DNA of 54,330 bases. Origin: an uncultured Methanobrevibacter sp. GTDB lineage: Archaea > Methanobacteriota > Methanobacteria > Methanobacteriales > Methanobacteriaceae. Each line of letters begins with the position of its first letter. The first letter of the stretch is position 1. The position numbers and the translations under genes are program-made. The notes beneath the pieces were generated by a model. It had not been told where the DNA came from and searched no databases. It was given only the letters and a program-made list of their open reading frames with translations. Positions 19,010-28,717 of the stretch are shown here, in pieces. The stretch spans positions 1 to 54,330 of the forward strand of contig NZ_CAJOKH010000023.1 of NCBI RefSeq assembly GCF_905235195.1, read 5' to 3'.

Positions 19010-19035
19010 ATTTGTTCGTATAGTAACGAACAAAT
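19010..19035. promoter_or_regulatory. perfect 10+10 bp palindrome at the nrdD promoter
   Basis: ATTTGTTCGT-ATAGTA-ACGAACAAAT: two perfect 10-bp arms and a 6-base spacer. It contains CG steps that are rare in these intergenic regions. It directly adjoins a TATA-like element for nrdD. This is a strong candidate operator for an unknown regulator of ribonucleotide reductase. NrdR is not known as the regulator in these archaea. Confidence 0.6.
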
Positions 19036-19330
19036 GATATTTTTTATGGAAAATTTAAAATAACCTTAAAAAAAATCATATTCTAAATACTATAAACCAT
19101 TATTAAATTAATTTTGTATGTTTATAAACAAAATAATAAGTTTATAAAAAAATAATTTACTTAAAAATATATAACTGATTAAAATTTAAACAAATACTGA
19201 ATTAAATTAGAAAAATGATTACTAAATAATATAATTTAGACAATAATTAATATAATCTAAAAATTATTAATTTAGATAAAAATACTTCTAAAATTACGAT
19301 AACTTTCAAATAATTAAATAAAAAAATAAA
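19036..19330. other. intergenic between polC and nrdD
   Basis: AT-rich; the 80 bases next to the polC stop are T-rich on the polC strand and may terminate it. No gene or RNA is seen. Confidence 0.4.
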
Positions 19331-22300
19331 TTATAAGAAAATATCTAGTGAACTTTGTTTAGACTTATCAGATTCAAATAAAGAGTTAATTCCAAATTCT
19401 TGAATTTCCAATCTTTGCTCAAGATAATGTGAAACAGGATATCTATGTACTAACTGTTGTGAAATATCTAAGTATTTAGTAACAGAACCTTTAGATACAC
19501 TTAAAATCAAATTACCTCCACACTTACATTTACCTGATAAAGGCATACGCCTATATTTAGAATTACATTTAGTACATCTAACCTTTTGTTTGGAAAATGC
19601 ACGTACATTACCCATAATATCAGGTAAGAAATGACTTGATAAAACTCCTTCTACTACTCCTCTTTGATCAACTGCCCTAATTTTCTCTGCAAGACCAATT
19701 TGACCTTCAACTTTTTCTTTCATAGAAGGTAACTTTTTGTATAAACATAAAGTTGGCCCAGCATGAATATTAGTCGTATGATGAGAAAACATTAAATCTT
19801 CATATTGTTCAGGTTTTCCTAAATGCATACTTACATTATCAATTAAATCTAAAAAGTCAGCTGGCTTAAGACCATTTTTTTTAGTTCTCTCAAAGAATTC
19901 AAGAGGGAATCTTTCATAAATATCTAAATTATGAGATTCATCATCAATTTCTTGAGGATCTATTCTAGTAGATAAAACTAAAGGTGCATCCATACTTCCT
20001 CCACGAGTACTTGGAAGATAAGTTTTAGAAAAATTAATTAAAGGGTCTAGAAGTAACATTACAGAATCTTCATCACTATCACAATTTCTCCTTTTTGCAG
20101 AATGGAAATAAGGATGAGCATAACATCCAAGAGCCTTAGTAAAACCTACAATACGGCCTAGAACACCTGCTGATGTATGAGGTGCTAAACCTGCAATTAA
20201 ATGTCCAATTAAGTCTTCGCGACTTTTAACATTGTAAAATGTATCCATTTTATAAAACCTTTTAAGTTCATCATCAACATAATGTGCAACATTTACAAGA
20301 TACTCTGCACAATTATCAGATATAACAACATCCTGAACTTTAAGTTCTATAATTTGATTTTCATTTGTGATTGTCTGTCCATAACAATCATGATCATAAC
20401 CCATTTCATGAAGTTTTTCAACTGTAACACCAATTTCTTTTGGAATAAAATGAGTAAGAGGTAAATCTGTTGAATCATGACGAATAGTTGCATCTTTAAA
20501 TGTGAATACATTGTTTTTAGATCTAAGTATTCCTTTTTCTAAAGGTTCAGGTATTTTATTTTCAGAAATCATACCTACTACACCTTTCATTTCATCAACT
20601 TTACGAACTGCAATATTATCAGATGCCTTTGAAAGTAATTTTGAAAGGTTAATATTTTTTTCTGAATTTTTTCCAAATTCTGTAGGACTTCCACAATATG
20701 GACATAATGCCTGAAAAGAACTTAAACCACAATTTGGATTAGTACATTTACGACTAGCCAATTCTACTTTAATATTACCTTTACGAGCAGCCTCAGCAAC
20801 TAATCTCCTATTTCCCCCAAAGTTACCTATAGGGAATAAAACATTAGGTGCAGGTCTCATTAATCTTTCTTTAGATTTTTCAGGCCTACCAACACGAGTA
20901 CCAATATAAACTGGAGCTTTATATTCAATAGAAACTTCAGATATATTGTTTAAAATCTCAACACCATCTCTATCATCATTTAACTCTTCGGATGAAAATT
21001 CTCGACAAAAAGTATGTATAAGTGCATAAGACGTATTAGAGTCAATGATGACTTTACCATCAACAAGCTTATGACTTATTCCAATAACTTCCATTAGACG
21101 TTTTTCATATTGCACATCTAATTTAAGTTCATCACCCACCTTATAATCCCCTTTAAATGATAAAATATATTTAATCAAATCATTTAACTCAGATTTACTT
21201 ATATCATGATAACAGTAAGTGTATTTAGGATGTAGAGGAATATTATATTCTTTTGAAATTTCAAATGCTCGACTAGCTGAAATATCTCTGTCAAATTCTA
21301 AATCCATAAGATTTAAATTATGAGTATCTTCCTCTTGGTATTTTGAAGAATTTCTAATATGTTCAATCCACCATTCTTCACACCACCCAGACTGAAGCAT
21401 AGGCTGATTGTTTCTTAAAAATTCACCAAATGCAATTAACATATCCCCCACAAATAAAATTTCTGAAATATGATTTTTAACCTTTCGAGCTTCTTTTATA
21501 GAATTAACTTGAACTACATCACCATTTTTAAGTTTAACAATAGGTCCTTCAATGGAATCTACAGGAACAACACAATTACCTTTACCCGGTCTTTCAATTT
21601 TCATTTGAGTTCCAACTGCAATAAATTCAATAATTTCCATTGCTGCAGGATGAACTCCCATAGTTGCAAGTCCTGTATTACGAGACCTACCATATCTTAA
21701 TCTAAATCCTCCTTTCTCAGAAGGGTAACTTAAAACTGGCCTTCCACCAATAATATCTTCAATATATTTAGAGGATACTGGTACATCATCAACTTCACCA
21801 GGGAAAAGTTCTATTTCTTCTTCCCCTTCACTTTCATCACTTTCTGCCTCTTCATGTTTAGGTTTTGCATATTCCTTTAAAAATTCCCATCCTTCTAATT
21901 TTAATTTATTAGAAATTTTATGAATTTTTTTTGATTTTTGAATAACACCTTCAACCATAGCAAGAAGAGCACCACCACGAATATTATTAGTTTCTACTCT
22001 TGGTAAGTCCCTATGTGATACTTCAATTTTATCAGTCGGTTCACCACTAACTTCTACAGGGATACTGTTTGCTGCAAGTCTTACCTCATCAGGAGTAGGA
22101 GAATATTGAAGGTTAGTTACCTCAGATTCATAAATCTCTACCTCCTCAACATATCTTTCAATTTCATCATCAGTAGGTTTATAAATTTGAAGGCCTGTAG
22201 CTTCACGAATTTTATCTCCAAGTAAAACTGCTAAAGCTGCAGCAGTACCACCTGCACTCCTAATTGGACCTGCAAAATAAACTGCTACATATTTACTTCC

Positions 22301-22693
22301 ATCAGGATTATCTTTAATTTTAACTTGAGAAATACCTTCTAAAGGAGCTGCTACTACTCCTTCTGTAAGGATAGCTAAAGCAGTTCTAAGAGCTTGGTCT
22401 GCATTTGCTTCACGTTTCGCAGCACCTTCATCAGTATTTTCATACTCTTCATTAGATGCAATTTCAGCAGCAATTTCAAAAGCAACTTTTTCACGATCTT
22501 GAAGCTCGCTATCTAATTGCTTAATACGATTTGCAACACCTTTAGGACCAACAAGCCCTTCAACTCTTTCTGCTAAATCCTTAGCCCTTGGAATTTCACA
22601 TTCAGTGGTCATATCCAAACCTTTAGACCTAGCTTCATTAGCTATAGCATATAAATCAAGAGTTTCTTTTTCTAAACGTTCAAAATAATCCAT
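19331..22693 (-). CDS. polC: DNA polymerase D (PolII) large subunit DP2
   Basis: A 1120-residue catalytic subunit of the euryarchaeal replicative DNA polymerase. The N-terminus (MDYFERLEKETLDLYAIANE) and the block YFAGPIRSAGGTAAALAVLLGD (about residues 138-158, split by motif) are diagnostic. Zinc-binding clusters are CTNPNCGLSSFQALCPYCG (about 640-660) and CTKC...CKCGG near residue 1040. The catalytic aspartate region NCDSDEDSVMLLLDPL (about 880-895) is intact. Length is normal, and unlike several relatives it has no intein. The partner DP1 is not in the window. GGGGATATT before the ATG supports the start. Confidence 0.96.
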   Translation of the reverse strand: MDYFERLEKETLDLYAIANEARSKGLDMTTECEIPRAKDLAERVEGLVGPKGVANRIKQLDSELQDREKVAFEIAAEIASNEEYENTDEGAAKREANADQALRTALAILTEGVVAAPLEGISQVKIKDNPDGSKYVAVYFAGPIRSAGGTAAALAVLLGDKIREATGLQIYKPTDDEIERYVEEVEIYESEVTNLQYSPTPDEVRLAANSIPVEVSGEPTDKIEVSHRDLPRVETNNIRGGALLAMVEGVIQKSKKIHKISNKLKLEGWEFLKEYAKPKHEEAESDESEGEEEIELFPGEVDDVPVSSKYIEDIIGGRPVLSYPSEKGGFRLRYGRSRNTGLATMGVHPAAMEIIEFIAVGTQMKIERPGKGNCVVPVDSIEGPIVKLKNGDVVQVNSIKEARKVKNHISEILFVGDMLIAFGEFLRNNQPMLQSGWCEEWWIEHIRNSSKYQEEDTHNLNLMDLEFDRDISASRAFEISKEYNIPLHPKYTYCYHDISKSELNDLIKYILSFKGDYKVGDELKLDVQYEKRLMEVIGISHKLVDGKVIIDSNTSYALIHTFCREFSSEELNDDRDGVEILNNISEVSIEYKAPVYIGTRVGRPEKSKERLMRPAPNVLFPIGNFGGNRRLVAEAARKGNIKVELASRKCTNPNCGLSSFQALCPYCGSPTEFGKNSEKNINLSKLLSKASDNIAVRKVDEMKGVVGMISENKIPEPLEKGILRSKNNVFTFKDATIRHDSTDLPLTHFIPKEIGVTVEKLHEMGYDHDCYGQTITNENQIIELKVQDVVISDNCAEYLVNVAHYVDDELKRFYKMDTFYNVKSREDLIGHLIAGLAPHTSAGVLGRIVGFTKALGCYAHPYFHSAKRRNCDSDEDSVMLLLDPLINFSKTYLPSTRGGSMDAPLVLSTRIDPQEIDDESHNLDIYERFPLEFFERTKKNGLKPADFLDLIDNVSMHLGKPEQYEDLMFSHHTTNIHAGPTLCLYKKLPSMKEKVEGQIGLAEKIRAVDQRGVVEGVLSSHFLPDIMGNVRAFSKQKVRCTKCNSKYRRMPLSGKCKCGGNLILSVSKGSVTKYLDISQQLVHRYPVSHYLEQRLEIQEFGINSLFESDKSKQSSLDIFL

Positions 22694-23199
22694 AATATCC
22701 CCTATATAAATATAGAAAAGATTTTAATTAGTTAAAGATATTTTAAGTAAATTTAAATAAATAAAAATCAAGTAATTATGTAAATATTTTTATTAAAATT
22801 AGTATTTAATAGTATTGTGCTAGTGAAAACTAATATATAAATAGATATTTTTAAAATCCATTATCCCTAATTTAAAATCCAATACTATTAATTTTTAAAA
22901 TTAAATGATAATTATTATTTATTTATAAAAATATAAACTTTATTTCCATAAAATTAAAAATAAAAATTAAAAATAATATAAAAATATAAATGAAAAAAAT
23001 AGAATAAATAAAAATAAAAAAATAGCAATGAATTAAAATAAAAATTAGAAAGAAATAAAATAAAAAATAGAAATGAATGTAATAAAAAATTAGAAAGAAA
23101 TAAAATAAAAATAAAAAGAAATAAAATAAAAATAAAAAGAAATGAAAATAAAAAAATTAACTTAAATTATTAAAAACAATTAAAATAATTTTAAATTAA
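22694..23199 (-). terminator. polC upstream region and T-rich terminator tract of thiC
   Basis: The half next to thiC (about 22940-23199) is almost pure A with scattered T and G on the plus strand, thus a long U-rich tract just after thiC on its own strand. That fits archaeal U-tract termination. It includes two consecutive copies of a 21-base unit (AAATAAAATAAAAATAAAAAG, about 23099-23140) and several AGAAAGAAATAAAAT repeats. The half next to polC (22694-22940) is ordinary AT-rich sequence that should hold the polC promoter. No gene seen. Confidence 0.45.
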
Positions 23200-24504
23200 T
23201 TATATTGTATTAAATATATCATCATCTGCTTTATCTAACCAACTGTTTACTATTTTAATAGCACAGTAGTCTCCACACATAGTACATGCGTCATCATCAG
23301 ATGGGGGCCTGTTTGCTCTTTTAGCTTTTGCTACATCTGGAGCAATAGCTGCATCATATTGAGCTTGCCAATCTAATGCTTTACGAGCCTTAGCCATAGC
23401 CAAATCTTTTTCACCATTATGAATTCCTTTAGCCATGTCTCCTGCATATGCACCGATTCTTGTAGAAATAACTCCTTCTTTTACATCTTCAGGAGATGGA
23501 AGTGCTAAATGTTCAGCCGGAGTTACATAACAAATAAAGTCAGCACCAGCTTTAGCAGATTCTGCTGCACCAATAGCAGATACAATATGATCGTAACCTG
23601 GAGCAATATCACATACTAAAGGTCCTAACATATAAAATGGTACATTTCTACATAATTTTTTCTGAATAGTGACATTTGCTGGAATTTCATTAATAGGAAT
23701 ATGACCTGGACCTTCAATCATAGTCTGTACACCTGCTGCTCTTGCACGATCAACAAGTTCACCAAGAACAATAAGTTCTTGAACCTGTGCCCTATCAGTT
23801 GAATCTGCAATTGCACCTGCCCTCATAGCGTTTGCAAGTGATAAAACTACATCATATTCTTTTGAAATGTCTAAAATATAATCAAAATTTTTGTATAATG
23901 GGTTTTCAAGTTTATTTTCAACCATCCATGATGAAATAAATGATCCTCCACGAGAAACTAAACCACATTCACGACCTTGGGTTTTAAGTCTTCTTAAAGT
24001 TTCAACATTTACACTACAATGGATTGCCATAAAGTCTATTCCATCTTTAGCTTGTTTTTCTATGGTTTTAAACATGTCATCTTCTTCCATGTGTATTACA
24101 GCACCATTTTTTCTAATAGATTCAATTGCTGCCTGATATATTGGAACACTTCCAACAGGAAGTGGAGACATTGCTAAAACTCTTCTTCTTATATCGTCTA
24201 AATCCCCACCAATACTTAATTCCATTAAACAATCTGCACCTGCATCAACAGCTACTTGTGCTTTTAAAACTTCTTCATCAAAGTCAACAATATCTGTTGA
24301 AGTACCTACAGTTGCATTAACTTTGGTTTTAAGGCCTTTTCCAATACCTGTAGCTTTAATATCATGATTTACATTTTTAGGAACTACTATAGTACCATCA
24401 ACTATAGAATTTAATATAAATTCTTCTGTAACATTTTCTCTATTTGCTACAGTTTTCATTTCTTCTGTAATATTACCTTTTCTTGCCTCATCAAGTTGTG
24501 TCAT
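23200..24504 (-). CDS. thiC: phosphomethylpyrimidine synthase ThiC
   Basis: A 434-residue radical-SAM enzyme that converts aminoimidazole ribotide to HMP-phosphate, the pyrimidine part of thiamine. Visible blocks: [16 protein letters not shown] at the start, [75 protein letters not shown] and the C-terminal cluster motif CTMCGDYC. The spacing Cys-X2-Cys-X3-Cys is one residue shorter than the Cys-X2-Cys-X4-Cys of bacterial ThiC; I believe archaeal ThiC proteins can have this, but have not verified it. GGTGAT three bases before the ATG supports the start. No TPP riboswitch is recognised upstream. Confidence 0.93.
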   Translation of the reverse strand: MTQLDEARKGNITEEMKTVANRENVTEEFILNSIVDGTIVVPKNVNHDIKATGIGKGLKTKVNATVGTSTDIVDFDEEVLKAQVAVDAGADCLMELSIGGDLDDIRRRVLAMSPLPVGSVPIYQAAIESIRKNGAVIHMEEDDMFKTIEKQAKDGIDFMAIHCSVNVETLRRLKTQGRECGLVSRGGSFISSWMVENKLENPLYKNFDYILDISKEYDVVLSLANAMRAGAIADSTDRAQVQELIVLGELVDRARAAGVQTMIEGPGHIPINEIPANVTIQKKLCRNVPFYMLGPLVCDIAPGYDHIVSAIGAAESAKAGADFICYVTPAEHLALPSPEDVKEGVISTRIGAYAGDMAKGIHNGEKDLAMAKARKALDWQAQYDAAIAPDVAKAKRANRPPSDDDACTMCGDYCAIKIVNSWLDKADDDIFNTI

Positions 24505-24778
24505 TTTATCACCAATATTTTAAAAAAAAATAATATTTTAAATTAAATATTAAAATAAAATATAAATTAAAAAATTATCAAATAGATTTAACTAAAATCA
24601 ACTTTAATTAAATTAAATTTCATTTTCTAATATATTTCTTAATAGGATTTCTTAATATATAAACTAATTCTTTTAATTTGAATACAAATAAAATAATCTT
24701 GATATAAATCAAAGAAAATTTAAAACATTAAAATCAAGAAAGTAAATTGAAAAAAATAAACAAAATAAGTTTGAAAAA

Positions 24779-25542
24779 TTATAATGATTCTTTGCCCTTA
24801 ATGTAAGCTACAAATAAAAGCATTAAAATAATTATAACGAATATAGTTCCAAATAAAATAGTAATATCTTTCAATGTTTCAATCTTTTTCTTTTCAGTGT
24901 TTAATTCATATGATTTCATATGAGAACTTCCACCTGAACCAGTAGCTACTGCAGAAGGTGTGCTAAACTCACCAGGTTCACTGTAAGATGATGAATGACC
25001 ATTTCCAGAATTAGATGAATTAGAAATTAATCCCTCTCATTATTAGTATTCGCTATACCTTGACCATTAGGACGATTGGAATTTGCCCCAGAACTATTTC
25101 CATGACCTATATTTCCACTACCATTTCCTTTGAAAAATCCAGAACCATTACCACCAGATTTGATAACAATAAATTTAACCATTCAGGAATCATATCCCTA
25201 GGCATATTATGTTTAGTATTTAAATCTGTATTAATTTCAATAATATTATTTTCACCTTTACCAATATATACAGTATTATTACCGATCATGTAGCAGATTG
25301 AATTCTATTATTTGCAACTATAGAATCATCAACTGTAGAACAGTACCTGAAAGGTAAACACCAACACTGCCATCACATATAATAGTATTATACTGAATAT
25401 TGTATTTATGTTTTCCACCAGTATTTTGAGAATAACTTATACCATAATTTCTATAATCCGTATTATAAGACCCTATATTATGGATTTCAATAATGTTATT
25501 TAAGATTAAATCATCTGAATTATTTATTATAAAATTCATTCA
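24779..25542 (-). pseudogene. remnant of an adhesin-like surface protein (several frameshifts, 5' end lost)
   Basis: Coding character continues through changing frames on the minus strand. Successive fragments are: SDDLILNNIIEIHNIGSYNT... (Asn/Ile beta-helix type), up to CDGSVGVYLSGT; then STVDDSIVANNRIQSAT; then MIGNNTVYIGKGENNIIEIN up to IPEWLN; then KFIVIKSGGNGSGFFKGNGS (Gly/Ser-rich linker) up to NNERD; then SNSSNSGNGHSSSYSEPGEF, ending in a membrane anchor ITILFGTIFVIIILMLLFVA and the tail YIKGKESL. At least four frame changes are needed. The 5' end runs into the kinase gene, where a stop precedes the fragment. It resembles the C-terminal part of Methanobrevibacter/Methanosphaera adhesin-like proteins with a parallel beta-helix and a C-terminal anchor. 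Confidence 0.8.
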
Positions 25543-26440
25543 TTCTAGCAGTTGCTTCTTCTAATGTAGGAATATTAGTTTGACATCCCTGTTTTTCAAC
25601 AATAAAAGATGAAACTGATGAAGCAAATTTAATAGAATCTTTTAAACTATAATCATTTAAATAATAATATAAAAATGCTGCCTTATAAGAATCTCCAGCA
25701 CCAGTTGGATCTACTGCTGGACGGTAGATTGCATCTACAGAATCTTCACCATCACTTGTGTAAATGAAACTACCATGTTCCCGACATGTTTTAATAATTA
25801 TTTCAGGACCAAGTGATAATAGACCTTTAATATCAAGATTTAACTGGTCACATATCCTATCAATTTCATAATTATTACCGAATAATATTTTAGAATTAGA
25901 TATAACTTGTTTTAATCTTTCATCAGAGTAAATAGTTAAATCTTGACCTGGATCAAATGATACAGGTTTACCTAATTTTTTTGCTATACATGATGCCTTC
26001 CAGTTATAATCAGGATCACCTGTTGCAAGGTGGATAAAATCACAGCTAGAAATAGCTTCATCAGGTACATCATAATCTTTAAAGTATTTAGATGCACCTT
26101 CATAGAAAAAGGTTATCTGATCTGTATTTTTATCATTTACCATAATTGCTGTAGCATTAGATTCTCCTTCAACATAAATCATATTATCCATATTAACATT
26201 ATATTCATCAAAAGAGTCATAATAATCTGATTTTTGAAAATGTTCGCCAACTGCTGAAATTAAACTAATATCCATACCTAATTTAGCAGCAACCTTTGCT
26301 ACATTAGCTCCAGCACCACCGAATAAATTTAACATAGATTCCATATGAACTGAAGTGTTTGTTTCTGGAAAATTTTCAACACCTATAATTATATCAGAAG
26401 CCGTATGTCCAATAACTAATAATTTAACTTCATTTGTCAT
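25520..26440 (-). CDS. PfkB-family carbohydrate (ribokinase/nucleoside-type) kinase
   Basis: A 306-residue ribokinase-fold kinase. The N-terminal substrate region has GGAGANVAKVAAKLG (about residues 41-55) and the C-terminal catalytic motif is DPTGAGDSYKAAFLYYY, whose Asp is the base and whose Gly-Ala-Gly-Asp forms the anion hole. ATP contacts follow in FASSVSSFIVEKQGCQTNIP. It is close in layout to the Methanocaldococcus nucleoside kinase, but sugar, nucleoside or hexose-phosphate substrates cannot be told apart by eye. AAGGTGAT three bases before the ATG supports the start. Its last 20 bases overlap the adhesin remnant, so the join may be a deletion scar, although the kinase tail looks intact. 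Confidence 0.9.
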   Translation of the reverse strand: MTNEVKLLVIGHTASDIIIGVENFPETNTSVHMESMLNLFGGAGANVAKVAAKLGMDISLISAVGEHFQKSDYYDSFDEYNVNMDNMIYVEGESNATAIMVNDKNTDQITFFYEGASKYFKDYDVPDEAISSCDFIHLATGDPDYNWKASCIAKKLGKPVSFDPGQDLTIYSDERLKQVISNSKILFGNNYEIDRICDQLNLDIKGLLSLGPEIIIKTCREHGSFIYTSDGEDSVDAIYRPAVDPTGAGDSYKAAFLYYYLNDYSLKDSIKFASSVSSFIVEKQGCQTNIPTLEEATARMNEFYNK

Positions 26441-26966
26441 TTTATCACCTTAAATAAGAATAATTCTAAAAAAATTTGATTTAATAAATGATTATAAATT
26501 AAAATTATTAAATTTAATTTAATTTAAATTAATTTAATTAAATATGATTAATAATTTAATTAAATATAATTAATGTCTACTTATTTGATTAAAACATAAA
26601 AATTTTGAGCTTTTTAAAGAAATAATTGATTTAGCTTTAAAATTTAAAAATAATCCATTAAAAATTAAAATTAAATCAAATGATATAATTTAAAGAAAAA
26701 TTTATCTACAGTATAAATTTAAAAATTATTATATAAGAGATTTTTTATAGAGTTTATGAAAACTAATAATAATTTTAAAATTATTATAAAAATATTTTTT
26801 TAATTAATTTTTTTACTGATTTATTAAAACATCAAATTATTTTCAGTGCTTAATTGATTAGTTATTAATTTATTTAATGATTAGTTTAAAAATTTTAAAT
26901 TAATTATAAAATTAAAGTATTTATTTAAGTTAAAACATAGTTGATATATATTTAACTTATTTTCAA
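26441..26966. other. divergent intergenic region before the acyltransferase
   Basis: Very AT-rich, with simple repeats such as TTTAATTTAAATTAATTTAATTAA around 26515-26560 (stated in part). A TATA-like GATATATATTT (26943-26953) is close to the acyltransferase start. No gene seen. Confidence 0.4.
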
Positions 26967-28054
26967 ATGAAAAAATTAACAAAGGTAGACAAATAGAATT
27001 AGATATTGCAAAAGCATTTTCAATTATCTTTATGATATTTACACACACTGTAATAACTATTTCATATATTGGAAATTTCATTTCTCCAACTTATAATCTT
27101 GTTGTTAATTCTATTTTAGGATGTCCTTGTGCAGCACCTGTTTTTATGTTTTGTATGGGTGTTGGAATGGTATATACCAGACATAAACAGTGGAATATGA
27201 TGATAAAAAGAGGAGTGAAACTATTAATTTTAGGTATAATACTAAATGTCTTTATATACATTATTCCTTATTTTGTCCTTGGTTATGCAATAGGAAATTA
27301 TAATATAGTCCCAATATATGGAGGATTAATCTTATTTTTTGTTGATATTTTAGCATTTGCAGGGTTAAGCTTTATTTTTATGGGAATTTTTAAGAAATTT
27401 GAACTATCTAATAAATACCTGTTACTTATTGCAGTGCTTTTATCAATAATTGGATCTTTTTTAAGGAACATTACTTTTGGAGATCCTGGTTTGAATTTTC
27501 TTTTAGGTTATTTTATTGGAACTAAACTAGAATTTACTTCTTTTCCTTTCTTTAACTGGTTCATAATCCCTGTTGTAGGTTATATTTGGGGAACATATTT
27601 CATTAGAGTTAAAGATAAATCTAAATTGTTCAGATTCTGGCCAGTTTTATTAATTGTTTCATTGTTTTATTTTGTATATTCAATTAAAATACCTGGCGGA
27701 TTCTTATCATCAGAACCCAATTATTATTATTATATGACTACCTTTGATGTTATATCCTGTTTAATTTATATCCATGGAAATATAGGTTTTTGTTATTATT
27801 TATCTAAATTTTTACCAAATAAAATTACAAAGGTATTTGCTGTATTAAGTAGTAATATTACTGTAATTTATTTTATTCAGTGGATTTTAATACCTTTAAC
27901 CCTAATATTTATTATATTACTTTTTGATTATAGTTTATTTAATGATTTAGGACTATCATCTATCTCTATATTCATATTGATATTATCTACTCTATGTGCC
28001 ACCTATTATAAAAAATTAAAGAATATTAAACTTAAATTAACTAGTAAAAATTAG
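26967..28054 (+). pseudogene. acyltransferase-3/HGSNAT-like membrane protein with a frameshift in the start A-run
   Basis: From 26970 to 28054 one frame encodes an about 360-residue protein with about ten membrane helices. Its N-terminus INKGRQIELDIAKAFSIIFM then FTHTV is typical of acyltransferase-type membrane proteins, where Leu-Asp...Lys-Ala and His open the first helix. No start codon exists in that frame between the stop at 26942 and ATG 27032. ATG 26967 followed by six A is one base out; seven A would give MKKINKGRQIELD in frame. So either one A is lost (mutation, slippage-type switching or sequencing error) or translation starts at 27032, cutting off the first helix. The rest of the frame is intact. 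Function would be acyl transfer to a surface sugar; the substrate is unknown. Confidence 0.7.
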
Positions 28055-28259
28055 TATAATTCAATAAAATATTAGTAGATAAAGTTTAATAAAATTATAT
28101 CAGCATATTTAATCCCAATAATAAAAAAAGAATGGACGGGAAAGGACTTCCTATTAAAACTAAATTATGGAAATAAGAATAATGCTAATAAAATTTTATC
28201 CCATAAGTTTTGAAAGAGCCCTCAAAAAATTTATAAATACTTAATATAAACATACAATA

Positions 28260-28531
28260 ATGAAAAACAATCTGAAAGAAATACAAAGTAACCCTATTAA
28301 ATCAACCCTTATATTATCAGTCTTAAAAAGAGTTTTTATACATTTATTTTCCTTATATTTAATTTTATTTTAATCGGTTTTTTTATACTACTATTTAGTC
28401 ACTTTTTAAATTTGAAAGGCCTTGGAGTATATTTATCTATTGTTTTAACTAATATAATTGAAGCTATAAGTATGATTATACTACTTAAAACAATGTTAAA
28501 AAGGAGAATATACGAACTTGAGGTCATTTAA
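28260..28531 (+). pseudogene. remnant of a MATE-family efflux transporter
   Basis: An ATG at 28260 opens a short frame, MKNNLKEIQSNPIKSTLILS, which resembles the N-terminus of archaeal MATE transporters (Asn-Pro-x-Lys-Ser/Ala before helix 1). The frame stops at about 28373. Coding character continues in another frame with LIGFFILLFSHFLNLKGLGV and YLSIVLTNIIEAISMIILLK, ending in a basic tail at TAA 28529. This matches the last two helices of a MATE protein (Gly-Leu-Gly-Val-x-Leu-x-Ile-Val...Asn-Ile-Ile). Most of the gene (about 350 codons) is missing, so this is an internal deletion plus frameshift. Confidence 0.6.
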
Positions 28532-28717
28532 TGTGTTTTAAAGAATAAATTAAAATTTACTTTTAAATATTGGTAATAATCTTTTATATTAGCTTTAAAG
28601 AATCCATTCTAAAATAATTTAGATCTTTTAAAGAATTTAAAAAAGAATTATTAAAAAAAATTAGATAATGATATTTTGATAAAGAAAAATGGAAAATGAA
28701 AATTAAATAGAGCTATA

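Noticed and set aside
19331-22693. Intein in polC
   Set aside because: The length is that of an uninterrupted DP2 and no splicing-type motif (Cys/Ser start, His-Asn end) is seen.
24505-24778. TPP riboswitch upstream of thiC
   Set aside because: No CTGAGA or other conserved thi-box core is visible, and GGTGAT is simply the ribosome binding site.
25060-25293. Plus-strand open frame over the adhesin remnant
   Set aside because: It is antisense to the readable adhesin fragments and has no coding features.
28138-28154. GGAA-N5-TTCC near the MATE remnant as a second NrpR operator
   Set aside because: The spacer is five bases, not six, and the site precedes a broken gene.
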